Source of the DNA: Lachnospiraceae bacterium
GTDB lineage: Bacteria; Bacillota_A; Clostridia; Lachnospirales; Lachnospiraceae
Reading direction: 5' to 3'
Assembly: GCA_024684065.1 (NCBI GenBank)
Contig: JAIKXO010000009.1
Location: 6,245-70,244 of the forward strand
Length of the DNA: 64,000 bases
The position numbers and the translations under genes were made by a program. The notes under the pieces were generated by a model. That model was given only the letters and a program-made list of their open reading frames with translations. It made no database searches and was not told the origin of the DNA. This document shows positions 43,894-53,553 of the stretch, one piece after another. How positions within the stretch are numbered: the first letter of the stretch is position 1; every line of letters starts with the position of its first letter.

Positions 43894-45207
43894 ATGGCAT
43901 TCACATTCAGGGGGGGCATCCATCCGTTTGACGGCAAGGCTCTGTCAAAGGACAAACCCATGCAGGAGGTGTTTCCCGAGGGCGAGATGGTATATCCTCT
44001 GTCGCAGCACATCGGAAAGCCGGCCGTTCCGATCGTGAAAAAGGGAGACAGGGTGCTTATGGGGCAGAAGATCGCAGAGGCTGACGGTTTCGTATCTTCT
44101 CCTATCTATGCTTCGGTCTCCGGGACAATAAAGGGGATCGAAAAGAGGCGCACGCTTACGGGAGATATGGTGAATTCCATTATCCTTGACAATGATTCGT
44201 TGTTTGAGGAAGCGCCCAGGATTCCTGTCAGGCCTATAGCGGATATGACGAGAGGAGAGGTCATAAATATAATCAAGGAGGCGGGTGTCGTAGGTATGGG
44301 CGGTGCCGGTTTCCCCACCCATGTCAAGCTTTCTCCGAAAAATCCCGATAAAATCTATTATGTGATCGCAAACTGCGCCGAATGCGAGCCGTACCTTACA
44401 AGTGACTACAGGAGGATGATCGAGGAACCCGAGAAGCTTGTGAACGGGCTTAAGATCATGCTCGCCCTGTATGATCACGCGGAGGGTATCCTTGCCGTAG
44501 AGGATAACAAGCCGGACTGCATCAAGAAGCTTAAGGAGCTTGTGATCGATGAACCGCGTATTTCCGTTAAGGAGCTTCAGACGAAATATCCTCAGGGCTC
44601 TGAGAGACAGCTTATTTATGCTGCGACAAGGAGGGCTATCAATGCCTCAATGCTTCCCGCGGACGCAGGATGCATCGTCAATAACGTGGACACGATCTGC
44701 GCCATTTACAATGCGGTCATCGAGGGAAGACCTCTGATAAGGAGGATAATCACGGTTACAGGAGATGCCGTGAGATTCCCTCAGAATTATATAGTGCCCT
44801 GCGGGATGAGCTATAAGGAACTTCTTGATGAGGCGGGGGGATTTAAGAAGGAAGCGGCCAAGGTGCTTTCTGGCGGTCCGATGATGGGATTTGCGCTGTT
44901 TGACCTTAATGTTCCGACCACCAAGACAAGCTCGGCTCTTTTATGCCTGTCGAAGGATGAGGTATACGAAAGTAAAGAGACGCACTGCATAAACTGCGGA
45001 AGATGCGTTGAGGTTTGCCCCGGAAGGGTGCTTCCGTCGAAGCTTGCGGATTTTGCCGAGCATAATGACGAAGAGCGGTTCCTTGAATATAACGGGTTGG
45101 AATGCTGTGAATGCGGATGCTGCAGCTATGTATGCCCCGCAAAACGGCAGCTTACCCAGAGCATCAAATCCATGAGAAAGATCGCTCTGAGCCACAGGAA
45201 GAAGTGA
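43894..45207 (+). CDS. rnfC: Rnf complex subunit C
   Basis: 437 aa. NADH/FMN-binding and Fe-S subunit of the ion-pumping ferredoxin:NAD oxidoreductase. N-terminal lipoyl-like region (GGIHPFDGKALSKD), VVGMGGAGFPTHVKL (FMN/NADH site, ~136-150), ANCAECEPYLTSDY, and two [4Fe-4S] motifs CINCGRCVEVCP and CCECGCCSYVCP near the C-terminus. AAGGAGG start site. First of rnfC-D-G-E-A-B, the order found in clostridial Rnf operons. Confidence 0.97.
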   Translation: MAFTFRGGIHPFDGKALSKDKPMQEVFPEGEMVYPLSQHIGKPAVPIVKKGDRVLMGQKIAEADGFVSSPIYASVSGTIKGIEKRRTLTGDMVNSIILDNDSLFEEAPRIPVRPIADMTRGEVINIIKEAGVVGMGGAGFPTHVKLSPKNPDKIYYVIANCAECEPYLTSDYRRMIEEPEKLVNGLKIMLALYDHAEGILAVEDNKPDCIKKLKELVIDEPRISVKELQTKYPQGSERQLIYAATRRAINASMLPADAGCIVNNVDTICAIYNAVIEGRPLIRRIITVTGDAVRFPQNYIVPCGMSYKELLDEAGGFKKEAAKVLSGGPMMGFALFDLNVPTTKTSSALLCLSKDEVYESKETHCINCGRCVEVCPGRVLPSKLADFAEHNDEERFLEYNGLECCECGCCSYVCPAKRQLTQSIKSMRKIALSHRKK

Positions 45208-45223
45208 GTTCTGGGAGGGTTAA

Positions 45224-45254
45224 CGGGAAAAGCTGACCGGGTCAGTGCTTCCCG
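45224..45254 (+). other. Hairpin between rnfC and rnfD
   Basis: CGGGAA..CTGAC-CGGG-GTCAG..TTCCCG, an interrupted 11-bp stem with no T-run. Probably stabilises or separates the rnfC part of the message. Confidence 0.45.
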
Positions 45255-45288
45255 CTATAGAATCAATAAACATTGAGAGGTGTTAAAG

Positions 45289-46215
45289 TTGAGTGAATTA
45301 AGACATGTTTCCTCAAATCCGCATGTCAGAAGCAGAATGTCGACACAGAAGATAATGCTTATTGTCATTCTGTCCCTGCTTCCGGCGACGGGATTCGGGA
45401 TATGGAACTTCGGCTTAAGGTCGGCGGCAGTGGTGCTTGTCTGTGTCCTTGCGTCGGTGGTTTCAGAATACCTTTTTACATTTTTCATGAAAAAGGAGAT
45501 GACGGTCACTGATCTGAGCGCTGTGGTGACCGGCCTGCTTCTTGCGCTGAATCTTCCCCCGACTATTCCGTTATGGATGGCGGCGTCGGGCGCTGTCTTT
45601 GCGATAATCATCGTTAAGGAGCTTTTCGGCGGACTTGGACAGAACTTTATGAATCCGGCGTTAGCGGGGAGATGCTTTCTTATGATCTGTTTTGCCGCTA
45701 ATATGACGGACTTTGTATATGACGGGGTTTCACAGGCGACCCCGCTTGCGCTTCTGCGACAGGGAAATAACGTCAGCCTCCTTAATATGATCACCGGAAG
45801 GATCCCGGGGACGATAGGAGAGACAAGCGTTATAGCGATCGCGATTGGTGCGGTGGTACTTATAATAACGGGAGTTATTGATATAAGGATCCCCTTCACT
45901 TATATCCCCGTATTTCTGGTATTTATGGGACTGTTTTCGGGAAGGGGCTGGGACCTGAATTACCTTGCCGCAGAGCTTTGCGGAGGCGGCCTCATGCTCG
46001 GAGCCTTTTTCATGGCAACTGATTATGTGACGAGCCCGATAACGATCCGGGGGAAATATGTATATGGCATCTGCCTCGGCATCCTGACCGGGATATTCAG
46101 AACTTTTTCAAGCTCTGCCGAGGGAGTGAGCTTTGCGATAATCATAAGCAATCTTTTAGTGCCGCTTATAGAGCAGGCGACCCTGCCCAAGCCGTTTGGA
46201 AAGGGGGGAGAATAA
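45289..46215 (+). CDS. rnfD: Rnf complex subunit D
   Basis: 308 aa with about nine membrane helices. Carries a covalent FMN on Thr; here Thr151 in SQATPLALL. The start is taken as TTG 45289 because GAGAGG lies seven bases upstream; the frame's GTG at 45280 overlaps that site and cannot use it. rnfG begins at the base after the stop. Confidence 0.95.
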   Translation: MSELRHVSSNPHVRSRMSTQKIMLIVILSLLPATGFGIWNFGLRSAAVVLVCVLASVVSEYLFTFFMKKEMTVTDLSAVVTGLLLALNLPPTIPLWMAASGAVFAIIIVKELFGGLGQNFMNPALAGRCFLMICFAANMTDFVYDGVSQATPLALLRQGNNVSLLNMITGRIPGTIGETSVIAIAIGAVVLIITGVIDIRIPFTYIPVFLVFMGLFSGRGWDLNYLAAELCGGGLMLGAFFMATDYVTSPITIRGKYVYGICLGILTGIFRTFSSSAEGVSFAIIISNLLVPLIEQATLPKPFGKGGE

Positions 46216-46845
46216 ATGAAGAACAATATCGGGGCTGTTGTTATTCTTACGGTCATAACCCTTGTTTCGGGAATCCTTTTGGGCTTTGTATATGAGCTTA
46301 CGAAGGAGCCAATAGCTTTTCAGGAGGATCTTGCAAAGCAGGAGGCATATAAGATCGTATTTCCGGATGCGGTAATCTTTGAAGAAGCTGCGGATAGTGA
46401 GGACAGCGCGGTGCAGGCCGAGGCGGATAAAGCCTTTGCCGATGCCGGACTTACCCAGGAATCCGTCGAGGAGGTCATGGGGGCATACGACAGCGACAAA
46501 AACCTCTTAGGCTATGTTCTTTCGGTAAAGACCATGGAAGGCTATGGAGGAGAGATAGATATCTCAATGGGAGTAAGAAACGACGGTACTTTAAACGGTA
46601 TAGAGATCCTGTCGATCGGGGAGACTGCGGGACTCGGAATGAAAGCGGATACCCCGGAGTTTAAGGACCAGTTTAAGGATAAGGCGGTATCACAGTTCAG
46701 TTATACAAAATCAGGGGCCTCCCAGGAGTATGAGATAGATGCCCTTTCCGGGGCAACGATCACAACTAATGCCATGGTAAATGCCGTAAATGCGGGACTT
46801 ATATATTTTGATAAGTTTTTAAAGACAGAGGGGGGAGGAAATTAA
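46216..46845 (+). CDS. rnfG: Rnf complex subunit G
   Basis: 209 aa. One N-terminal membrane helix and an extracytoplasmic FMN-binding domain. Thr181 in LSGATITT is the FMN attachment site modified by ApbE (gene at 50857-51891). GETAGLGMKADTPEFKDQF is the other family motif. Directly abuts rnfD and is followed by rnfE after 1 base. Confidence 0.96.
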   Translation: MKNNIGAVVILTVITLVSGILLGFVYELTKEPIAFQEDLAKQEAYKIVFPDAVIFEEAADSEDSAVQAEADKAFADAGLTQESVEEVMGAYDSDKNLLGYVLSVKTMEGYGGEIDISMGVRNDGTLNGIEILSIGETAGLGMKADTPEFKDQFKDKAVSQFSYTKSGASQEYEIDALSGATITTNAMVNAVNAGLIYFDKFLKTEGGGN

Positions 46846-46846
46846 G

Positions 46847-47776
46847 ATGAATAAGAACTTAAAACCGTTTATAAACGGTCTTATTACCGAAAATCCGACC
46901 TTTGTGCTCATGCTTGGAATGTGTCCCACGCTAGCGGTCACGACATCCGCGATAAACGGCCTGGGAATGGGGCTTACGACTACGCTTGTGCTTGTCATGT
47001 CCAATATATTTATATCGCTGCTTAGAAAGATCATCCCGGACAGCGTCAGGATACCTGCATTCATAGTCGTCATCGCCTCCTTCGTTACGATCGTGGAGAT
47101 GCTTTTACAGGCTTATATACCGACACTGTACAAGGCACTCGGAATATATATCCCGCTGATAGTCGTAAACTGTATAATCCTCGGAAGGGCGGAAGCCTTT
47201 GCTTCCAAGAATAATGTGGTGGCTTCGACGTTTGACGGCCTGGGGATGGGGCTTGGATTTACTGTCGCGCTTACCCTGATCGGCGTGGTCAGGGAGCTAT
47301 TAGGAAGCGGAATGGCTTTCGGAAAGGCTGTGCTTCCAGCATCATATCAGCCCTTTACCATTTTCATCCTTGCTCCCGGCGCGTTTTTCGTGCTGGCCAT
47401 GTTCGTGGCTATCCTTAATAAGATAAGGCTCGGGAAAGGAAAGCCGACCGGAAAGGGAGGAAACTGTGATGCTCTCTGTGAGGGCTGCGCAAATACAGCC
47501 TGCCAGGCAAGAACAAAACAGATAAACGGCGAGGTTCCTCAATCCGGGACCGCAGCCGCAAAAAAAACGGTCCCGTCATCAGATACGGGTGCCGTAAAAA
47601 ATACGGTTCCGTTATCAGGAACGGCGACCGTGAACAATACGGCCATATCGGCTGAGACAGCCGCAGCAGAAAATGAGGTTCCGACGGCGATGCCTGAAAA
47701 AAATGAGGCTCCTTCGTTAACGTCAGATTCCGTAAAAGAAGAGGCTGTCAAAGCCGGAATGAATAAGGAGGTATAG
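46847..47776 (+). CDS. rnfE: Rnf complex subunit E with a Cys- and Thr/Ala-rich tail
   Basis: 309 aa. Residues 1-~200 are the normal six-helix RnfE (GLITENPTFVLMLGMCPTLAVTTSA; VNCIILGRAEAFASKNN), which with RnfA holds the intramembrane Fe-S cluster. The remaining ~105 residues are extra: first CDALCEGCANTAC with four Cys, then a low-complexity stretch with repeats such as KKTVPSS, KNTVPLS and NNTAISA. Usual RnfE is ~200-230 aa. The four Cys could bind a metal or cluster (inference). Confidence 0.94.
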   Translation: MNKNLKPFINGLITENPTFVLMLGMCPTLAVTTSAINGLGMGLTTTLVLVMSNIFISLLRKIIPDSVRIPAFIVVIASFVTIVEMLLQAYIPTLYKALGIYIPLIVVNCIILGRAEAFASKNNVVASTFDGLGMGLGFTVALTLIGVVRELLGSGMAFGKAVLPASYQPFTIFILAPGAFFVLAMFVAILNKIRLGKGKPTGKGGNCDALCEGCANTACQARTKQINGEVPQSGTAAAKKTVPSSDTGAVKNTVPLSGTATVNNTAISAETAAAENEVPTAMPEKNEAPSLTSDSVKEEAVKAGMNKEV

Positions 47777-47778
47777 AG

Positions 47779-48354
47779 ATGGGCAATCTTATAGCTATCG
47801 CAATAGGCTCCGCTTTCATAAATAACGTTGTCTTATCCCAGTTTCTCGGGATCTGCCCTTTTCTGGGGGTGAGCAGGAGAATAAAAACGGCCGCAGGAAT
47901 GGGATCTGCTGTGGTTTTTGTGATCACACTGGCATCCCTGGTTGCCGGCCTCATATACAAATATGTCCTTGTTCCGCTTAATATCACATATCTTCAGACT
48001 ATCGTCTTTATCCTGGTGATAGCGGCGCTTGTACAGTTTGTGGAGATGTTTTTAAAGAAGAAGATAAAGGGGCTGTATCAGGCCCTTGGCGTATATCTTC
48101 CGCTTATAACTACTAACTGCGCGGTTTTAGGTGTTGTCATCCTTAACGTGACCAAGTCCTATAATATTCTTGAGGGGATAATAAACGGATTTGCCACTGC
48201 CGTCGGTTTTCTTGTGGCGATAGTTATCCTTGCGGGAATACGTGAAAAGATCGAATATAACGATATTCCGAAGTCCTTTCAGGGAATGCCTATAGTGCTT
48301 ATAACCGCGGGGCTTATGGCCATAGCGTTCTTCGGCTTTTCGGGGCTCAAATGA
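47779..48354 (+). CDS. rnfA: Rnf complex subunit A
   Basis: 191 aa, six membrane helices. Paralogue of RnfE with inverted topology; INNVVLSQFLGICPFLGVSRR and TTNCAVLGVVILN hold the Cys residues for the intramembrane cluster. Standard length. Two bases after rnfE. A short AACTGT/ACAGTT hairpin lies in the 65-bp gap before rnfB. Confidence 0.97.
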   Translation: MGNLIAIAIGSAFINNVVLSQFLGICPFLGVSRRIKTAAGMGSAVVFVITLASLVAGLIYKYVLVPLNITYLQTIVFILVIAALVQFVEMFLKKKIKGLYQALGVYLPLITTNCAVLGVVILNVTKSYNILEGIINGFATAVGFLVAIVILAGIREKIEYNDIPKSFQGMPIVLITAGLMAIAFFGFSGLK

Positions 48355-48419
48355 TAACTGTAACAGTTAATGTCTTAAAATGAATTGTTTCTGATAAATT
48401 ACTTAAGGTAGGGGATAAT

Positions 48420-49217
48420 ATGAGCATTCAGGGAATTATCATAGCGACAGCTATCGTCGGCGGTGTCGGCCTCTTTATCGGCATATTTCTGAGTATCTTC
48501 GGGAATATATTTAAGGTGGAGGTTGATGAGAGAGAAGCTTTGATAGAGGAGGCTCTGCCGGGAAATAATTGCGGAGGATGCGGATATCCCGGGTGTTCGG
48601 GACTTGCCGCCTCCATCGCAAAGGGCGAGGCTCCTGTAAACGGATGTCCGGTCGGAGGTGCCAGTGTAGCGGCTAAGATCGCGGAGATCATGGGAGTGGA
48701 AGCAGGCGCCGGGGAAAAGATGGTCGCCTTTGTAAAATGCAGCGGCACCTGTGAAATGACCACGGATAAGTATGAATACAGCGGTGTAAAGGACTGCAGG
48801 ATGGCTTCCTTTGTTCCGTCGGGCGGCCCGAAATCATGTGAATACGGATGTACCGGATTCGGAAGCTGCGTTTCGGTCTGCCAGTTTGACGCCATTCACA
48901 TCATAAACGGGATAGCGGTCGTTGATAAAGAAAAATGCACGTCATGCGGAAAGTGCATAGAGATCTGTCCGAAACACCTGATAGAGCTCATTCCGTATAA
49001 GGCAAAGTTTGCGGTTTCATGTTCTTCAAAGGACAAGGGACCGGAGGTAATGAAAAAATGCAAGACCGGCTGTATCGGCTGCGGTCTCTGCGTAAGAAAC
49101 TGTCCTAAGCAGGCAGTGGAAGTAAATGATTTTCTCGCCCATATCGATCAGGAAAAATGCGTGGGATGCAGTATCTGCTCACAGAAATGTCCTAAGAAGG
49201 TTATTCCCGGACTGTAG
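48420..49217 (+). CDS. rnfB: Rnf complex subunit B
   Basis: 265 aa. Accepts electrons from ferredoxin. One N-terminal membrane helix, the NNCGGCGYPGCSGLA cluster motif (~50), then several ferredoxin-type CxxCxxCxxxCP motifs (CTSCGKCIEICP, CIGCGLCVRNCP, CVGCSICSQKCP) ending at the C-terminus. AAGGTAGGGG site. Last Rnf gene; the next gene starts 4 bases after its stop. Confidence 0.97.
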   Translation: MSIQGIIIATAIVGGVGLFIGIFLSIFGNIFKVEVDEREALIEEALPGNNCGGCGYPGCSGLAASIAKGEAPVNGCPVGGASVAAKIAEIMGVEAGAGEKMVAFVKCSGTCEMTTDKYEYSGVKDCRMASFVPSGGPKSCEYGCTGFGSCVSVCQFDAIHIINGIAVVDKEKCTSCGKCIEICPKHLIELIPYKAKFAVSCSSKDKGPEVMKKCKTGCIGCGLCVRNCPKQAVEVNDFLAHIDQEKCVGCSICSQKCPKKVIPGL

Positions 49218-49220
49218 TCT

Positions 49221-50921
49221 ATGAACATTGATCTTGCGATCAGGATTGCAATGCTTGCGATCTCAGTCTTTCTGGCGTTTTTTACGTTCTTCAGGGCGGG
49301 AGGAACCTTCAGGGAAAGAATTCTTTGGATCATTTTATGTGTTTCATTTATTATATCCGTGCTTCCGCTGTTTAACAGCTTTATACTGCATGGACATGAT
49401 ATAGAAGGCTCACTGAGCCGCATTGAAAGTATGGCGGAAACGATAAAGCTTATGCAGTTTCCCGCGGCTATCCTGCCGACTCAGGCAAACGGACACGGAT
49501 GCCTCGGCATGGTGTATGCCCATGCTTTCTTTTATATTCCGGCCTTCATAAAGCTTACGGGAGCTTCAACAGTGTGTGCGTACCAGTTCGGGATCTGGAC
49601 CATTCAGCTGTTGGCTGTTTTACTTATGTACCGTTCCATGCTGCTCGTCAGGGCTGGCAGAGAGGCTGCCATCCTTGCGACTGCGGTTTTTCTTCTGATG
49701 CCATACAGGATAGGGGATCTGTATTGGAGGGCCGCTTTTTCCGAATCAATAGCAATGTCCTTCCTGCCGCTTGTGATAGCGAGTATCTACAGAATATATA
49801 AGCCGGGAGGAGCTTTTAAAAACGGCTGGATCTTTTTAAGTCTCGGGATGACGGGGATTTTCATGTCACATTCCCTGACATTTATCATGGCGGTAGTCAT
49901 CGCATGCGTGGAATTTATCATATGCTTCAGAAAAGATCAGGTTATTCAGATCATTAAAGCGGTAATCCTGTTCCTTGTTTTAAACGCATGGTTCATAGTA
50001 CCCTTTCCCCGGTATTATTTTTCCGGTCTGCAGACTGACGTCCTTAAAACCGATATGGCGGAATATGCCGCTGACCTAAGATCCATGCTTTTGTGCCATG
50101 ATTTTTCTGACGATCCCTGTGTGATCGGCTTTCTGAGCTTTTTTATCTTCCTGGCTTCACTGTATATACTGACAGGGAAAAAGAGGGGAAGATTAGAGGT
50201 TTTTCTGTTTGCAAACGGAGACATTGGAATATTCCTTGCAACGAAATACTTCCCATGGTCTTATGTGTCAGAAAGGTTTGATTTTATAAATATGTTTCAG
50301 TTCCCGTTCAGGTTCCTGCTGATAACGACAGTGGTTTTCAGCATGCTGGCAGGGCTTTTTATGTCGCACGATGACGTGCTGGTCCTTTCGGTCTGCGTGA
50401 TCGGGATCCTGAGCGCGGCGAACGAATATAATTTCATGACGGATGATGTCTATACCTGTGAAAGCGAAAGCTTTGACTATGATTACAGGATAGAATATCT
50501 TCCCGAGGGCGTGACCAGTGCCGATTTTGCAGAAGACGTTCCGGTGATACCCGCTAATTTTACCACTCTGTCCTATAAAAAGGATTACGGATATTTTGAA
50601 TGGGAGTTTGAAAATTCGGATGAAATGAATGACAGCTGCATAGACGTACCGTTTATTAGCTATGACGGCTACAGCGCACAGCTGTATGATAGAAACAATA
50701 CAGGCATCAAGAGCCTTGATACCGGGGTCGGAAACTATCATTGGGTCAGAGTGTTAATTCCGAAGGATATAAGGGAAGGGATCATTAAGGTAAGATATAA
50801 AAACACATGGTATATGAACCTGGCGAACCTTATATCGGTGCTTGGGGTGTGTTTTGTCATTTTCTCGTTATCCGGCCGTTCTTTTCTATCAATACTGCCT
50901 GAACGGAAGCACTCTCAATGA
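49221..50921 (+). CDS. Polytopic membrane protein, PTPS-related/GT-C-like
   Basis: 566 aa with about 11-12 hydrophobic segments and an extracytoplasmic beta-rich domain near the C-terminus (~410-535), then a final membrane helix. The early loop HGHDIEGSLSRIESMAETIK and GHGCLGMVYAHAFFYIPAF resemble the 6-pyruvoyl-tetrahydropterin-synthase-related membrane proteins and GT-C glycosyltransferases, which use an acidic/His loop after helix 1. Possibly a sugar or glycolipid transferase (low certainty). ATG 49221 is four bases after rnfB with no ribosome site of its own. Its last 65 bases overlap the convergent apbE. Confidence 0.65.
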   Translation: MNIDLAIRIAMLAISVFLAFFTFFRAGGTFRERILWIILCVSFIISVLPLFNSFILHGHDIEGSLSRIESMAETIKLMQFPAAILPTQANGHGCLGMVYAHAFFYIPAFIKLTGASTVCAYQFGIWTIQLLAVLLMYRSMLLVRAGREAAILATAVFLLMPYRIGDLYWRAAFSESIAMSFLPLVIASIYRIYKPGGAFKNGWIFLSLGMTGIFMSHSLTFIMAVVIACVEFIICFRKDQVIQIIKAVILFLVLNAWFIVPFPRYYFSGLQTDVLKTDMAEYAADLRSMLLCHDFSDDPCVIGFLSFFIFLASLYILTGKKRGRLEVFLFANGDIGIFLATKYFPWSYVSERFDFINMFQFPFRFLLITTVVFSMLAGLFMSHDDVLVLSVCVIGILSAANEYNFMTDDVYTCESESFDYDYRIEYLPEGVTSADFAEDVPVIPANFTTLSYKKDYGYFEWEFENSDEMNDSCIDVPFISYDGYSAQLYDRNNTGIKSLDTGVGNYHWVRVLIPKDIREGIIKVRYKNTWYMNLANLISVLGVCFVIFSLSGRSFLSILPERKHSQ

Positions 50922-51891
50922 GCTTTATGGCTTCTTCCCTGCCGAGAAGAAGGCAGGTTGTGCTCAGAAGATCCCCTTTCAGGGATGTATCCGTGATGAT
51001 CGTTACCGAGGCAAGGGTGTTTTCTGCGGGATAGCCCGTGAACGGATCTATGATGTGGTGGTAAAAACCTTCGCCGATCTGTTTATACCGCTCATAGATG
51101 CCGGAGGTGACCACGGATTTATCGTATACCTTTACCGAATCCGCGATGCCGTTTTCAAAAGGATTTTTTCCGGGATAAAGCGGATCATTTTCAGGGAAGG
51201 GTGCTTTTATCCCTATGTTAAAGGCAGAACCGTCAGGTTTCTTCCCGATAGTAAGGATGTTGCCGCCAAGATCGATCACGGCGCTTGTTATGCCGCTCTC
51301 TGTCATATGCTCCCTGATCCGGTCAGCGATATAACCCTTTGCCAGAGCCCCGAGATCGAGCATCGCCTCAGGGTCCCTTAAGGTCACTGAACAGGTGTTT
51401 TCGTCTAAAATGATGTTTTTATATGAGACATGGGAGAGAGCTTCAGACAGTTTTTTCTCATCCGGCAGGGTGTTTATGTCAGAATCTCCGAAGCCCCACA
51501 GATCCATCACCGGGGCTATAGTGATATCAAAGAGACCGCCGCTTGATTCGGAGTATCTGAGGCTTTCGCTTATAAGATAAAAGGTATCGTCAGAAACAGC
51601 AGTGGTATTGCCATTTGCATGGTTTATCCGGTATATGTCGCTTCCTTCCCTTGTCCGGCTAAAGAGATTTTCATAATCATCGCAAAGCTTTTTACAGGAT
51701 TCAAGGATTTCTATAACGTCTGATCCGTTATCAGAGGAGTATACCGTTATCGTGGCTAAGGTATCAAGGGCGAAAAACCGGATCTTTTCCGGTTCCGTAT
51801 ACCGGCCTTCAGTCCTGCAGCCAGAAACCGTAAGAAAAGTAAGGGTATATATGATGATCATAAAGATCAGGCGGTTTTTTTTTCTGTTCAT
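50857..51891 (-). CDS. apbE: FAD:protein FMN transferase
   Basis: 344 aa lipoprotein (lipobox TVSGC, Cys ~25). Attaches FMN to Thr of exported flavoproteins; RnfG and RnfD nearby are the obvious targets. Motifs: LDTLATITVYSSD near 41, SGGLFDITIAPVMDLWGFG near 118, LDLGALAKGYIADRI near 181, AVIDLGGNILTIGKKPDG near 208, and HHIIDPFTGYPAENTLASVTII near 277. Mg-binding Asp/Thr present. Transcribed toward rnf, 3' ends overlapping the GT-C-like gene by 65 bases. Start lacks a strong ribosome site. Confidence 0.95.
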   Translation of the reverse strand: MNRKKNRLIFMIIIYTLTFLTVSGCRTEGRYTEPEKIRFFALDTLATITVYSSDNGSDVIEILESCKKLCDDYENLFSRTREGSDIYRINHANGNTTAVSDDTFYLISESLRYSESSGGLFDITIAPVMDLWGFGDSDINTLPDEKKLSEALSHVSYKNIILDENTCSVTLRDPEAMLDLGALAKGYIADRIREHMTESGITSAVIDLGGNILTIGKKPDGSAFNIGIKAPFPENDPLYPGKNPFENGIADSVKVYDKSVVTSGIYERYKQIGEGFYHHIIDPFTGYPAENTLASVTIITDTSLKGDLLSTTCLLLGREEAIKLIESASVQAVLIEKNGRITRK

Positions 51892-51959
51892 AGACTGAGT
51901 ATATCTTATTACTAAGCCGCAGGCAACCTTAATGCCTGAAGGCCGTTTGGAGGATCAGG

Positions 51960-53462
51960 ATGTCGAGATCGCGCAGAGAGGAAGAAGAAGACAGGCTTAT
52001 CAGGAGAAAAATGCTCGGCTACTGTGTTATCGCCGCGTCCCTTGTCATCCTCATTTTTTTGTACATGCTGTATAAGAACAACGAGGAAAGGCATCAGAGG
52101 CTGGCCGCAGAGGCGAAGGAGCAGCAGAAACAGCTTGAGGAGCTTAAGGCCGAGCAGGAGGAGCTTAAGGAGCTTGGAGTAGGCGAGAATAATCTCCGTT
52201 CCGAGGACCTGGATTTCTGGGAAATGTACGAGCCTGAAAAGAAGAAGGAGCCGGAGAAGGAAGAAGAGGAGTTTGTGCCGGAAAAACCACCGGTGACCCC
52301 GCTTCCGACCAGACCCCCGAAAACCGAAAATACCGATAATGCCGAAAATTATCCGGAGGATCCGGGTGAGGCTGTAAGGCCGCAGGATGACGCTACCGTA
52401 AATGAGCTTTCGGATGACGACAGGCATATAGGGATAACCGATCCTGACGGGAGGACCATTTATTATGAGATAATGGACAACGTTCCCAGGAATGAATATA
52501 CGATGGCGTCGAGCCTTTCAATGAAAAACGGAAGGCTTACATATAATGACGGGGACATAAGATCCTTAAACGGTGTTGTGGTAAACAAGAATCAGGGAAT
52601 GATCGACTGGACAAGGGTCAGGGCAGACGGGACGGACTTTGCCATGGTAAAGGTTGCGTACAGGGGTTATGACAGCGGGATCATCTCATTAGATACCAAT
52701 TTTGTCGTTAATGCAAGAGGCGCTGTGGAAAACGGGATAGCCGTGGGGACATATTTCTCCACACAGGCAATAAGCGAGGCCGAGGCGATAGAAGAAGCCA
52801 ATTTTACCGTGGGGGCTATCTCACAGTATGGGATCACCTATCCGGTTGCCATATATATTGAAAATATAAAGAACGATACCGCAAGAACCGATGCTCTTAC
52901 GATGGATGAGCGGACCGCTTACGTGAAAGCTTATCTTGATACGGTTAAGAGTTTCGGATTCACCCCTATGATCTACGCGGACATGAACACACTCATCAAG
53001 GATCTGGATCTCAGTAAGCTAAAGGGGTATTCGATATTTTTGTCGGATCCGGTGGATTATACTCTTGCAAAGGAGCTTGGCATGAGCACGGAGCCTGCGC
53101 CGAAGCTCCTGCCGACTCCGGTCCCGACACAGGTTCCGTCTTATGCGGTCCCTTCGCTGTATCCGGCGTCTTCTTCGTCAGTAACCGGTCAGACATCATC
53201 CGCAAGCTATAATGTATCCGCTATGGCGCAGAAGAAGCAGACTTCTTCCACTGCTGAAAAGGATTCTTCTGCTGTCAGAACCGGTGAGGAGAGGGAGAGC
53301 GCCGAACAGGAGGCCGGAGAGCCTGCAGCCAGAGAAAAAAAATGGTATACCGAATTTCCCTACAGGTTTTCAATCTGGCAGTATAACCAGACCGGGGAGG
53401 TAGACGGTATAAACGGATCGGTACCGCTTACGATAGGATTCGTGGATTATTCGCAAAGGTGA
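51960..53462 (+). CDS. Membrane-anchored GH25-like protein missing active-site carboxylates
   Basis: 500 aa. One membrane helix at ~20-40 (type II), then a Glu/Lys coiled-coil (~44-75) and a Pro/Glu-rich stalk (~88-145). A GH25 lysozyme-like barrel follows from ~200, interrupted by a ~110-residue Ser/Thr/Pro/Gln-rich insert before WYTEFPYRFSIWQYN and IGFVDY at the end. In active GH25 enzymes the barrel opens with G-[IV]-D-V-S..QG; here position 207 is Val. The catalytic D-x-E appears as Tyr299-Ile-Glu301. Two of the usual carboxylates are therefore lost, suggesting a peptidoglycan-binding rather than cutting role. Confidence 0.82.
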   Translation: MSRSRREEEEDRLIRRKMLGYCVIAASLVILIFLYMLYKNNEERHQRLAAEAKEQQKQLEELKAEQEELKELGVGENNLRSEDLDFWEMYEPEKKKEPEKEEEEFVPEKPPVTPLPTRPPKTENTDNAENYPEDPGEAVRPQDDATVNELSDDDRHIGITDPDGRTIYYEIMDNVPRNEYTMASSLSMKNGRLTYNDGDIRSLNGVVVNKNQGMIDWTRVRADGTDFAMVKVAYRGYDSGIISLDTNFVVNARGAVENGIAVGTYFSTQAISEAEAIEEANFTVGAISQYGITYPVAIYIENIKNDTARTDALTMDERTAYVKAYLDTVKSFGFTPMIYADMNTLIKDLDLSKLKGYSIFLSDPVDYTLAKELGMSTEPAPKLLPTPVPTQVPSYAVPSLYPASSSSVTGQTSSASYNVSAMAQKKQTSSTAEKDSSAVRTGEERESAEQEAGEPAAREKKWYTEFPYRFSIWQYNQTGEVDGINGSVPLTIGFVDYSQR

Positions 53463-53470
53463 ACAGAGAT

Positions 53471-53505
53471 GCATCTGTCCGGTGACTGCAGGGCAGATGC
53501 TTTTT
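53471..53505 (+). terminator. Intrinsic terminator of the GH25-like gene
   Basis: GCATCTG (53471-53477) / CAGATGC (53494-53500), extendable by CC/GG, followed by TTTTT. Confidence 0.8.
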
Positions 53506-53553
53506 GTGCATTATTCATAAAGTACATTGTGTATTGTGTACACAGTTGATTAT

